A DNA stretch of 64,000 nt from Tetradesmus obliquus (Eukaryota; Chlorophyta; Chlorophyceae; Sphaeropleales; Scenedesmaceae). The stretch covers positions 620,001 through 684,000 of the forward strand of contig CP126194.1 in the NCBI GenBank assembly GCA_030272155.1, written 5' to 3'. Shown piece by piece: positions 1 to 11,100 of this stretch (position 1 is its first letter; every line of letters starts with the position of its first letter). Under the pieces are notes generated by a model, which made no database searches, was not told where the DNA came from, and was given only the letters and a program-made list of their open reading frames with translations. A program made the position numbers and the translations under genes.

Positions 1-662
1 AGGATGAGCAGCAACGCGGCAGCACCTGGACCGATCGCTCCTGCTACGGTGTCGCAATATGGTGCACTCATGTTTCGCGCGTGCAGCTGGAGGTTCTGCG
101 ATCCGCCCGCCAGGCAACTTTGAACTTGAAACTGCCAGCATGCTGCTGCACACTGCACATGGTCCAAACTCGTTGTTCGCTGTAGATATCACCGATAGTG
201 CACGCCTGGGGGTCGCAGCTGTTTTTTCATTAAGCTGAACTGAGCTAGGCAGCTGTGCCGCATGATCGGTTGCAAGGAGAGGCCTGGTGTAACATGCTGT
301 GGTTATGACGTGTGCTTCTGCTTTGCTGCTGTTGTGTTGTGCAGGCCTTCCAGGGGCTACCTGCCCCCTTCACGGGAGTGCAGGCTATTGATTGACTGCG
401 TCAGCCCGTTCAGCAGCAGCGGCAGCTGGTAGCAGTTAGCAGTAGCAGCAGTAGCAATAGCAGACAGGCAGGTAAGCAAGCAGGGTGCAGACACAACGCT
501 AAACACGTGTTGTCGCAGCAACTGCAGTGTAGAACAGCTCAGTGCAGCAGCGTCCTCTCAGCGCTAGTTGAAGAGTCGCCGGCAGTCAGCAGTGTAACAT
601 CAGCTGTAGCAGTAGCCAACGAAGAAACATCACCGCACGAGCTGATCACATCGAGCAGCATC
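1..662. other. Upstream flank of the carrier gene
   Basis: No coding exon can be supported here. The reading frame of the downstream carrier stays open back to about 507, but it lacks an ATG before 663 and is rich in CAG-encoded Ser and Ala, so it is read as 5' leader. A tgttgtgcag stretch near 335-344 could be the 3' splice site of a leader intron. Confidence 0.4.
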
Positions 663-2914
663 ATGGACTCTCAGCCAGACGCCAGCAAGCCTGGCAACAG
701 CAGCGGCGGCAAGCACCGCCTGCTGCCCTTCAGGCTGCACCTGCCCATCCCCGGCATCCCCATTCCTGGCCTCCGCACGCTCGGCAGGCTCACAGGCATC
801 GGCGGCGGCAGCAGCAGGCCCAGCAGCAGCACTCCTGCAAGCGCAACAGCCACCTTCTGCCCAGCTGCCGCCAGCGGCGGCGCCGGCGCGCTGGCTGCCC
901 CCAAGCGCTCCAACAAGGTGGCCACGAAGCCCGTCAGCGATGTCTTTGCTGGCGCGCTGGCGCGGGCGCTGTCTCAAAGCACCATCCACCCACTGGATAC
1001 GCTCAAGGTGCGCATGCAGGCAGCCGGCAACGCAGCAACCTCTGCCGCAGTCTCAGGCGGCGCTGCTGCCGCGCGTGCCGCACCGCCTGCCGCCAGCGTG
1101 CGCGGCCTGTCCAAGTTTGGCCAGCTGGTGCCGCCACCTGTGGCTGGCCCTGACTTCAAAGCCATGAGCGCCGGGCTGGCCAGCCTGTACAGGGGCGTGG
1201 TGGGTGCGGCCAGCGGCGCAGGCATTGCGATCGGCGCCTACTTTGCGTGCTACGGCGTGGCCTGCAACGTCATCGCCACGCACACCGACCTCAGCCCGAG
1301 TGCGGTCGCGTTTGTGTCCGGCGGCGTGGCGGCGGCCGGCAGCAGCGTGGTCAAGGTGCCGCTGGCGGTGTGCATCCGCAGCGTGCAGGCGGGCGTGTAC
1401 CCCAACGTGTTTGCTGCGGCCAGCAGCATCACGGCCAAGGCAGGGGCTCGGGGCTTGTTCACTGGCTTTTTCCCTACACTGCTGGAGGATGTGCCTGACA
1501 TGGCGGTCAAGTTTGCGGCGTACGAGTCGCTGCGCCAGCTGCACAAGCGGGCGAATAACGGGCGCAACCCGTCACCACAGGTGCGCAGCTGCGCGGGTTT
1601 GCTGGGTGTGTTGCCCTTGCTGCGACATATGCTGTTGTGATGCATGCGCAACTTGCTGGTGTGCATTTGGGAGTGGACGCAACACTGCGTGGCAGGTGGC
1701 TCTTCAATTTGTGTCCTTACAACTCCCGCCTGCTTTACAGAGAAGCAGGCACATTACATGATCAGCCTCTTGCTGTCTTGCACTGTCATCAACCGTGCAC
1801 ACACCATGCAAACTCCATGTTAACACCTTTGCCGACAGCTCACCTCTGCCGCTGCCCTCTGTCTCTGGCTCGTCCTTGCCGCCCTTGCAGGAGGACTTTG
1901 GCATGGGTGCATTTGCGGGTGCTCTGGCGGCCGCCTCCACCACGCCCCTGGACGTGATCAAGACGCGCATGATGTGCGCGGCAGCGCAGCGCCCCACCAT
2001 GGCCTCCGCTGCTCGCGACATCCTGGCTGTGCACGGGCCCAAGGGTTTCCTCACAGGTGCGGCGCGTGTGGGGTGGTGCGGCTGTTAGATTTGGTGTGGC
2101 TGCTGCAGCAGCGCAGCATACTGCAGGGGCATGTGCATACTTGCCTGGGGTTCCAATGGGTTTGGGGTGGTGTGCGGCGTGGCTGGTGCAGCCAGTGTCT
2201 TGGTCGACTGGTGATGCTGCTGTGGTGGTTTTGTACATTGGTCATTAGTACGCGCCACACTCACCTCCGCCTCTTCTGCTGCTGCATCTTGCACTTCCCC
2301 CGTGTTGCTGCGCAGGCATCGGCGCGCGCGCCCTGTCCAACGGCATCAACAGCGCCGTCTTCTTCTGCTTCTTCGAGGCCATCCGCAGCGGCATCCAGAC
2401 CAAGGCGCACCTCAACGCGGCAGCAGCCATCTCCGCCTGGGCCGCACAGGCACAGGAGCGTGCATACGCGCTGCCGCGCATGATCGGCACCAGCCTGCAG
2501 CAGAGCTGCGCCGGCTGGCCCTACGTGCTGCGCCAGCACGGCGGCGGCGCATCTGGCGCATCCAGCGCCAAAACATCCAGCCACCTGCACTGGGCCACGG
2601 CTGGGGCTGGTGGGGGCCTGGCGCTGCTGGCTGGCGCTGCAGGGGCCGGGCGCGGCCTGCAGGGTGTGCTGCCTGGCGGCGGCATGTACTGCGGCGCTGA
2701 CGAGGCTGAGCTGCTGCTGTGTGGCGGCCCTGTGGGCGTGGACTGCGGCATGATTGCTGTGCCGGGTGGCGGCAGGGAGGGCATGGCCCCGCTGAGCCTG
2801 AGCCTGCTGGCGCGGGCGAGCCCGCTGCGGCTGGAGGACAGCCAGCTGGTGATGGCGGTGCAGGCGCTGAAGAGCGTGGAGGACAGCACCAACATCAGCC
2901 TGGACGAGGAGTGA
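663..2914 (+). CDS. Mitochondrial carrier family (SLC25) protein, substrate unknown
   Basis: Predicted six-helix solute carrier of the inner mitochondrial or another organelle membrane. Exons are 663-1580, 1891-2056 and 2316-2914. Phases close exactly and give about 560 residues. The ATG at 663 (context agcatcATGG) is the first in frame. Carrier repeat 1 has HPLDTLKVRMQ and repeat 3 has TTPLDVIKTRMM, both matching the PX(D/E)XX(K/R) signature. Repeat 2 reads KVPLAVCIRSVQAG, which has lost the acidic and basic positions. The first ~90 residues are Ser/Ala/Pro-rich and could include a targeting region. About 150 low-complexity residues follow the last carrier repeat, so the protein is nearly twice the usual ~300 residues. 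The TTP-DV-KTRMM segment and the domain order recall S-adenosylmethionine carriers (SAMTL/SLC25A26), but the degenerate second repeat makes that only a suggestion. The gene is convergent with the FolD gene. Confidence 0.88.
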
Positions 2915-4248
2915 GGAGGATCCTATGGCAGCAGCGGCAGCAGCAGAGTGGGCCGCGGTGTGTGAGCACCGGCAGAAGCCCAGCCAGGCAGACGGTGGCG
3001 GCTGTCGCTGCGTGGGGCTACTTGGAAGGCAGTACAGGCGTGTTTGTGAGCCAGGGTTGCATGTGTGTGGTTCCTGGCCAAGGTGGTGGGGGTGGCTGTC
3101 AGTGGTGGTGATTGGGGCGGTTGGGGGAGTGTGTTTGCAGAATGGCTGGAATGCCATGTCGTGCCACGGCTATATGCTGCTGGTCACTTCTTACACGGAT
3201 GACATGCTTGTGTTGCTTTGGCATCTGGTGACGCCTGCAAGCATTTGATTGCTGGTGCACTCAACAGGAGCTGAATTGCGCCGGCTGCTCGCTGTGTGTG
3301 CGTGTTTGTCAGTCACATGCAGTGTGTGTGCATTGCATGTTGCCAGGGCAAGCTGCACACTCTGTGCACTGATAAAATGCGAGCATGCCTGCAGATGGTG
3401 GGTGGTGGTGGCGCATGCAGAGCAGCGGGGTTTGCTGCGGGCTGCGGTGTGGTTTGTGTTGGGCGCATGCGCTGCTGCGCTGACGTTATCTCTGGGGGGC
3501 CAACCGGCTGTGGGGTTTGGTGTTTTGACTCGATGTGGTGGCTTTGCTTGTTCCTTGCGGCTTGTCTTGCTCGGTTGCGCTTAGTTGTTGCTTTGTTGCG
3601 GCTGGAGTCGTGCCTGTGTGCTTGTTTTTGACACACCTGCATTGTGTGCATTGCTGGGCTTTGAGCCTTCAACAGCCCCAGGTGCTGCATCCGCAGCTGC
3701 GCAGGCTGTGCGGTCAAGCTGCTCGTGATGCTGTGCAGCCAGCTGTACTGTATTTATATACTGACGACTGACATTTCTCAGCAGGCTAAGGGCAGGTATG
3801 CATGTAGCGCAGCACTTGAAAGTCGCGACTTGCCTTATTTTGCTTTCATGGGTGGCTGCAAGGGTAGCAGCAGGCGGGTGCACTCAGTGTGCGGTGCATC
3901 TCGAGCCATGCTGCTGTGCTTGAAGTCCATCTTGGTTTGCGTGTGTGCAGCAAGGACTATGTGTATCACTTATGCGGAGCCAGGGCAGGCATGACGTGCC
4001 GGCAAGCGTGGTGGCACTGGTGCAAATCCACCTGTGCTGTTGATGTTTACTTGGGCGCAGTTGCTGCATCTTGCTTGTTTGTCACTACAGAAACGAAGCT
4101 GGTTACATCTTTTGAGCTTCTCACAGCAATTGTTAAGGTATCAGGCAGGCATGTGGACGCTCTGAGGCGCCGCAGAGCAGGAAAGAATGGGCGCTACACC
4201 CAGTTGCATGCACAACACCGAGGCTATTCTTTTATCTTGCAGGACGTT

Positions 4249-4253
4249 TGTAA
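4249..4253 (+). terminator. Possible TGTAA polyadenylation signal of the carrier gene
   Basis: TGTAA is the usual chlorophyte poly(A) signal. This is the first one downstream of the carrier stop, but it is 1.3 kb away, so the assignment is weak. Confidence 0.3.
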
Positions 4254-4554
4254 CACATGCTTGTCCATATGAGCAGCTGGTTGTGCTGAAGGCTGCGTTT
4301 CCAGCTGCCAGCAAGTGTCGTTTGGCCACATACATTTTTGATGCGTGACTTGGGCATGCTGGCTGTTCTCCAGGTGCCACGTGGCATGCATGATGATCTG
4401 CTGGCAGCGCTGTCAGTTGCTGCACTCAAGGGCGGCGCGATTTGGCATGCGAGGATGGCCTGGTTAGTTATGTCTGCCATGAGGCTGTGTCAAGGTGGCT
4501 AGTCACAGCAGCCTGAGGTGCTGTTCACGTCTCTGCCGGACTATGCCTTTTGCT

Positions 4555-4559
4555 TTACA
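4555..4559 (-). terminator. TGTAA polyadenylation signal of the FolD gene
   Basis: On the - strand TGTAA lies 223 bases after the FolD stop, a normal distance for a green-algal 3' UTR. Confidence 0.5.
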
Positions 4560-4781
4560 TCATAATGCGTGGTGGCAAGTGCATCGCATGTAACAAATGT
4601 ACATCATGCGGCTGAAGGTGCCCCTGTCTTGGTTGCAGACAGATAAATTGCAAATGCTGTCATCCAGCCTTGGCTGCCTCGACCCGTGCTTTAGTACAGC
4701 AAGATGCTTGGCAGCCTACTCTGCAAGGTGCCGCAGCTGCTGGCTTCACAGCTTGAGAACAACAAAGCTCTGCGCACGCGG

Positions 4782-5196
4782 TCACCAGCGCAGCAGGCCA
4801 GCCTTGTACCGCGCAGCCTGCAGCGTGTTATGCAGCACAGCAGCAATCGTCATCGGCCCCACGCCGCCAGGCACAGGCGTCAGCACAGACGCCACGCCAG
4901 CCACCTCATCATGTGACACATCCCCTACCACCCGGTAGTTGCTGCCCAGGCCACACATGCCACCAGACCCTCCGCCAGCTGCCGCCTCTGCTGCTGCGGC
5001 AACCGGCTGGCAGCAGCCACTCTGCTGCTGCTGCTGCTGTTGGTGCAGCGCGTGCTCTGCTTCCACTGTCGAGCCCTGCGCCATTTGAAAGCCCGTCAGG
5101 TGCTGCTGCTGCTGCTGGTCAGGGCTGCCGCCGCTACCCTGCTGCTGCACGCTATGTGGCAACACACTGCAACTAGCACTGCCATCCTCACCACCC

Positions 5197-5234
<38 letters not shown>

Positions 5235-7468
5235 CTCCTCCTCCGCCGCCACCACATTGATGCCCACGTCCACCACCACTGCACCCGGCTTCACCCATGC
5301 GCCCCGCACCAGCTCAGGGCTGCCCACAGCCACCACCAGCACATCCGCAGTGCGGCAGATGGCAGGCAGCTGAGAGGCCTGCAGCGGCAGGATGAACAGC
5401 AGGCACGCAGGCAGGCAGGTTAGTTGGACAGACACGCCAGGCCACTTGCCAGGCCAGGCAGGCATGGAACAGTAGGCAGCAAAAGGCGTGCAGAAACGTG
5501 CACGGTGGATATGAACACCATGCAGGCAGTGGACTGCCAGTGCAGTCATCGCCGCAGCTGCGATCTTCTCAAACAATGACAGCATTCACTGCCACTGCCA
5601 TGGCCACTGCCACTGCCACTGCCACGGGGCTGCTTGTAAGCACGAGCGATAGGTAGCATCCAAGCATCAGCACCAGGCCAAAGCAAGCAAACATGCAGCA
5701 GAGCTGCCTGCTGCACACACCTGGAAGCCGCCACCTTCACTGCCGCTGCCTGGCACAGCACCCTGTTGAGTACTGCTGCTGGGTGTGCTAGCGCCTGCGC
5801 TGCCAGCTGCTGCTGCGCTTGCTGCTGCTGGGCCTGGGCCAGGGCCTGGCAGCCGCGGCAGGCACACATCTGCCTGTGCGCGCTGACTCCGGCATGCAGA
5901 CCGCTCCTCAAACCAGCTGCAGCAGCAACCACAGAACGCACAGCAGGCAGGTGCAGTGTTTGTACTCGGTTAGCACCAGCACAGCCCAAAACAGCTGAAT
6001 GAAGCATCCCACCATGATGTGTATACAGCAAGTCCATGGTGCATCACTGCATATGTTGCCATAGTGCGATACTGTCTATCTCCTGCTTACGCTGCCCCGG
6101 CCCCCCAGGTCCTAGCGCAACACGGGTGCATAGGCAGTGCAGCAGCAGCTCTCGCCTGACAGTCACCACTCACTCATGGATGCTTGGCCTGTGGCAGATG
6201 GTGACAAGTGCCGCGCCCTCGTCCCGCAGCAGAGCAGCCAGTGGCGTGCCCACAATGTTGCTGTCTCCCAGCACCACTGCTGTCTTGCCAGCTAGGCTAA
6301 CGCCAGAGCGGGACAGCAGCTCCACCACGCCCAGGGGGGTGGCAGGCACAAAGCGCCGGGCACGGCCTCGCATCAGCATGCGGCTGCGGTTTATGAAATA
6401 CAACACCAGAGCAGCACGGTTGAACAGCCTTACGAGTAGTTCGCCTGCCGCATGCTGCTGCTGCTGCCTGTATGCGTGTCTGCTGCAGTCATCTGACATA
6501 CTCGGGCGCCTTGCCCGGGGATCTTCCTGCAAGCCGCTGATATTTACAGCTGAGCTGCTGGCACTTCCACTGCAACTGAAAGCCCTGCTCGTATCCGGCA
6601 GTAGCAACACGCCCCACCAACCACGATACGTGTCGCCCGTGCGGTTCACACATTCAGCTCGTGCTGCTGCTCACCCCATGTTGAGAGGGTGGAAGCCATC
6701 CACATCTTTGCGAGGGTCCAGTGCACCCATCACAGCCTCCTCATCTAGGTGGCGCGGCAGTGGCAGCTGCACCAGCACGCCGTCTACGGCTGCGTCTGCT
6801 GCCACATCTGCTACTGCCTGCTGCAGCTGCGACTGGCTCACAGACTCTGGCAGGCGGATGATCCTGCAGTTGCGGCAAAATGCATCAAGGGACGCATGCA
6901 GGAGCAGCGCCTGTAAGCTCACATAAGTACTTGCAGGGCTGGCATGTGACAAGCTGCAGCCTCTTAGCAGTACTAAGCTGTCCCCAGCATGCAGGCTGCA
7001 CATGTAACAGCGTACTTTCGCTGCGCATGGGTGCATTTGTGATTGCATGCTGTTCGATGCAGTGCGAGCCATGTGAGCGCAGCCGCTGCGGCTATCCGCA
7101 CCTGCAGTTGACGCCAATGCGCAGGCAGGCCTCCTCCTTCTTTGTGACGTACAGCATGCTGTCAGGCCTGCTGCCCACAAGCACCACAGCCAGCCCAGGC
7201 GGCCGCCCCAGTGCCTGGCTCAGCTGCGGCACCTGCTGCTGCAGCTGCTCTGACCACGCCGCTGCAACTGCCTTGCCATCAAGCACACGTGCGCCCTGTG
7301 AAGCACTGACATGCTGCTGCTGGTCCTGGTGATGTGTATGCTGGTGCAAAATCGGTCCTGGCGGCAAATGCGGCTGCAACTGCTGGACCGCACTGGGCTC
7401 GTCATGCAAGGTGCTGGCTGCTGTGCTACAGCGCCGTGCAGGTGCCCATTCCCCTTGTTGTTTCTGAC

Positions 7469-7500
<32 letters not shown>

Positions 7501-7904
7501 TGCTGCAACAGGGCCCTGGAGGGCCCCCGCTGATTCCAGCTGGTGGGTCTGCAGCTGACAAACTCACAACACACCAGCGCAGCTGCCTGACCGCCACGAT
7601 GCAAACATTGCTGTGCAGCGCAGCATGTGTTTAATGGGTGGTTCGCATGATGATTTAGCGTCCTGCTGGCTTGCTGTTGGTGCCCAGCAGCTGCATGCTC
7701 CAGTGCACCAGCCTGTTGCTGCTGTTGCTGTGGCTGTTGCTGCTGCTGCGCTTGCTGCTGATCTAGGCGCCAGGCTGCTGCGCCTATTACTTCATGAACG
7801 CCTGTTGAATGTATGTGAGCCAGCGCACGACTACATTGTGCTGCTGCCAAGTGCAGATCTGTGAGCGTTGCGACAACTTGCGCCAGGCTGGAGACAGGAC
7901 GCAT
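4782..7904 (-). CDS. FOLD: Bifunctional methylenetetrahydrofolate dehydrogenase/cyclohydrolase (FolD family)
   Basis: Interconverts 5,10-methylene-, methenyl- and 10-formyl-tetrahydrofolate with NAD(P). Exons are 7904-7102, 6863-6675, 6383-6174 and 5378-4782. The first three join in phase. A short extra exon ending at 5721 seems needed to join the last one. Motifs in order: [12 protein letters not shown] (the Y-x3-K catalytic pair), [53 protein letters not shown] (dinucleotide binding), [12 protein letters not shown] and [11 protein letters not shown]. All are in the family order. The first ~190 residues are not FolD-like: an N-terminal stretch that may be an organelle transit peptide, then a Gln-rich region. 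About 110 Ala/Gln/Gly-rich residues also separate GINVV from YRVVGDV inside the dinucleotide-binding domain. The total is about 600 residues against ~290 for typical FolD. The start is the ATG at 7904. Confidence 0.9.
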
Positions 7905-8170
7905 GCTGAGGAGACTTGACGCACTCAAACAATATCAGACCCCAATTCAAAGACGTTTTGTAGTGAACGAGGGCGCAAAAAGTAATACGAGCGGTCTTTC
8001 ACGCAGCAGTCATGTTCAAGCAGGGAGGGTTTGCGGCAGCATCGTGGACATGAGCACGAAGTAAACGCACGGCGAGCAAAAACGAGCAGCAGAAAGGCTA
8101 AGCTTGCAACATGTGTCAGAGCAGTACACAGTTGTACTTCACACTACTGCTTGCCTGAGGAGCAGCGGTC
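7905..8170. promoter_or_regulatory. Divergent promoter region, FolD and DUF4795 gene
   Basis: Only 266 bases separate the two start codons of oppositely transcribed genes, so both promoters must lie here or overlap the leaders. No TATA box or other named element could be identified. Confidence 0.5.
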
Positions 8171-11100
8171 ATGGCTGTGCTGCTCGAACAGGGCACTTTG
8201 GAGCCGCTTGTCAGTTTCACGGAAGTTTCTGTTATACAAACCATTGATGTCCAAGCTCTACAGAAGCTTCTAGCCAAGCTCAGCGAAGGGCAGGCAACAG
8301 CACATGCACAGATAGAGCGCCAGCAGCAGGAGATAGAGGCGTTGAAGGTGGACAGGCAGCAAATTTATCTTCAACACTCACAGTCAAAGGTAAAAGTTCA
8401 ACCAGGCAACTGCTTGCAGTCACAGTGCATATGAAAACTGCACGATCAAGGCATGCGCTCCACCAAGTCATTTGTCAAGCAAACATCCTATGGCCTTACA
8501 AGCGCCGGCTTGCTGAAAGTGCCCTGCTGCACTGCTTCTCACAGAATGCTCAAAAGCTTCTGCAAGATGGCGGGCCTGGAGGTGGCATGGAAGCTGCTCA
8601 TACTGCAGAACCAGACACCAACAACACCACAAGTGACCAGCCATCAGCTGCTGCCACTGTGCCAGCAAACTCCACCAACGACGACGCAGTTTTAAGGATG
8701 CAGGTGCGCCTCCTGACTGCAGCGCAGCGCATATTCTCTGCAGCAGCTAGTAGCTGTCATGCATGGCAGAGTCGGCACGGTCATAGCGGCAGTACAGCAC
8801 TGCTGCCTTGCCAGAGCTGCTGGCGCGCACTACTGAGTGTTGTGCGCACAGGCAACAAACCCACACTGCCGTCCTCTGTCTTGCAACGCGTGCAGCAACA
8901 TTGCTTATTTGAAGAATGGACCAATCTATGTTGACACGGTGATGTACCTCATTTGACACTCCATGCACGCTGCGTGGCCACCATGCTGCTCAGGACCAGC
9001 TGGCAAAACTAGCTGAGAGGGTGCAGCAGTTGGAGGCACAATTGGCTGCATCCCAAGTCGCTGCTGCAGCAAGCACAGCCGCACCCCAGCTGGCACCAGC
9101 AGCTGCTGCTCCAAACTCATCAGCAGCACCCGCCTCAACTACCACACCAGCAGCACATGCTTTGCCTGGAAGTCCCGCAGCAGCAGCACAGAGCGGATCT
9201 ATGTCAAGCCAGCAGGCAGACACAGCTGCAGCCCTACAAGCCCTCCAGCAGCAGCAGGCATTGCTAGCCAGCCAGCTGGCAGCGCTTGAGGCGTCCCTGG
9301 CAGCAGCTGCACGTGACTGCGCACAGCAGCTGCAGGATGGGCTTGCAGGAAAGGCAGATGCAGCAGTCCTGCAAGGCCTGCTGCAGGGCCTGGGCAGCAA
9401 GGCAGACAGCAGGGAGCTGGAGCAGGTCAGGCAGCAGCTTGCAGGAAAGGCAGACAGGGCTGAGCTGGATGCGCTGCTGAACAGCATGGCAGGCGTCGGC
9501 TGTGGGACAGGTGACACTGAGGACAACAGCACTAGAGATGGCGCAGGTACTGGTGGGAGCGGCGAGGCATCGGATGGCACCAGTGCAGCTGCTGGTGTTG
9601 GTGTTGGCAACGGTGGAGACACAGCGAGCGCTGGTCAGCTGTCCAAGCTGCAGCTGCAGCTGGCGCTGCTGCAGGAGCGCATCAACAACAAGGTGAGCTG
9701 GCTGAGCTCAACATCTAGATGTCAGGCATTCATCCAGCCCAATGATGGTGGTAGGCAACCCAAAGGCATCACAGGCTACCCTGCTGCCGCCCAGCACGCT
9801 TGGCATGTTGTTGGCCTGTCTGCCAGTCTGCTGTGGTCTGCTGCTGCCTTGTACCTGCAGGCTGATGCGGCGGCAGTGGCTGGTGTGCATGATGACCTGG
9901 CAGCAGCCAGGCAGGAGTTGGCGCAGCTGCAGCTGGACACCCAGCAGCTGCTGGCACAGGCTGCAGCAGACCGCAAAGCAATAGGCGATATGAAGCGGCT
10001 ACAGATGCAGCCGAGTCAACAGCAGCAGCTAGGCGTGAATCCTGCAAGCATGCCAAGCCAGGCGGCAAGCTCAGGAGCAGCAGGGATGGGAAGCGCCGAC
10101 AAGGACATTGTCGCCCAGCTGCAGCAGCTGCCGCTGCTACTGCTGAGGCTGGCAGCTATTGAGCGGTCACTGGCAGGGGCTGCTGCAGCACCGCAGCCAG
10201 CAGCTGCAGCTCCAATACGCAACGGCAGCACCAACGGCAACAGCAGCAGAGCAGCCATTGAGTCAAGCAGTGGTGGTGATGGCACTCTTCTGCCCAGCTT
10301 GGCTGCGCAGGTAGCGAGTCTGCAAGCACAGATGGCACAGCTGCTGCAGGGGCGCGTAGCTGGCAGCCGCAGCAACAGCGTGCACAGACCTGTCATGTCT
10401 GTTGGTGGCAGCGCTCTGCATCTCGCAGCAGCTGCTGAGGCTGAAAGCTGTGCAGCTACAGGCGGTGCACAAGAGGACAGTTCTTCAGCTGACGGAGCAG
10501 CGCCAGCAGATGCAGGGCCAGCAGCAGCGGATGCAGCAGGGGATGCAGAGGCAGGCGTCATGGCAGCATTATCTGAGCTGGCTGAGCGAGTGGTGGAGCT
10601 GCAGGCTCAGCTGGACGGCCTGTCTGCTGCCAAGGCTGACAGGGGGGAGCTAGAGCGGTTGAGGGGGCTGCTGGCAGAGACAGCAGCACAGGTGGGCTTA
10701 CTGGGGGTGCAGCTTCTGTGTCTAACAACCTGGCACGCAGCCAGCGACGGCTGACATGACGCAAGCAACGCTTGTCCTTGTGCATGCCTTGCTGCCGCCT
10801 ATGCACATGCAAACACCATGGCATTGCGCAAGTATTTATCAGCTGTCAGGCGCTTTCTGATTTTCTGTGTTTGCACTTGGCTGTCCGCTGCATGGTGCAG
10901 AGTGATGTTGAGATGCTGCGCCACAAGCTGGACTCCCAGCTTCAGCAGCTGACCCGCCTGACACAGCAGCTGGCCGGCAGCAATGCAGCGTCCAGTGCAG
11001 GCCCTGCATTGACTGGCTACTTGGCTTCTGGGCGCAGCAGCAAAAGCAGCGGCAGCGGTCCAGCAGCAACACATGCAGACCTCACCATGGCAGGTGCTAC

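Larger units (their letters stand above)
2915..4781. other. Spacer between convergent carrier and FolD genes
   Basis: About 1.9 kb of TG-rich sequence on the + strand with no supportable exon. The first TGTAA after the carrier stop is at 4249, so the carrier either has an unusually long 3' UTR of about 1.3 kb or uses another signal. The FolD mRNA probably ends near the - strand TGTAA at 4559-4555. Confidence 0.5.

Noticed and set aside
630-1225. Long - strand frames opposite the carrier gene
   Set aside because: They are shadows of a GC-rich Ala/Ser/Gly-coding + strand exon. The + strand has the carrier motifs and matching splice phases.
5546-6037. 163-codon - strand frame between FolD exons
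   Set aside because: It lies where introns are required. Its Gln/Ala helices come from CAG runs, and the whole frame cannot be joined to the FolD exons on either side in phase. Only a short piece ending at 5721 may be exonic.
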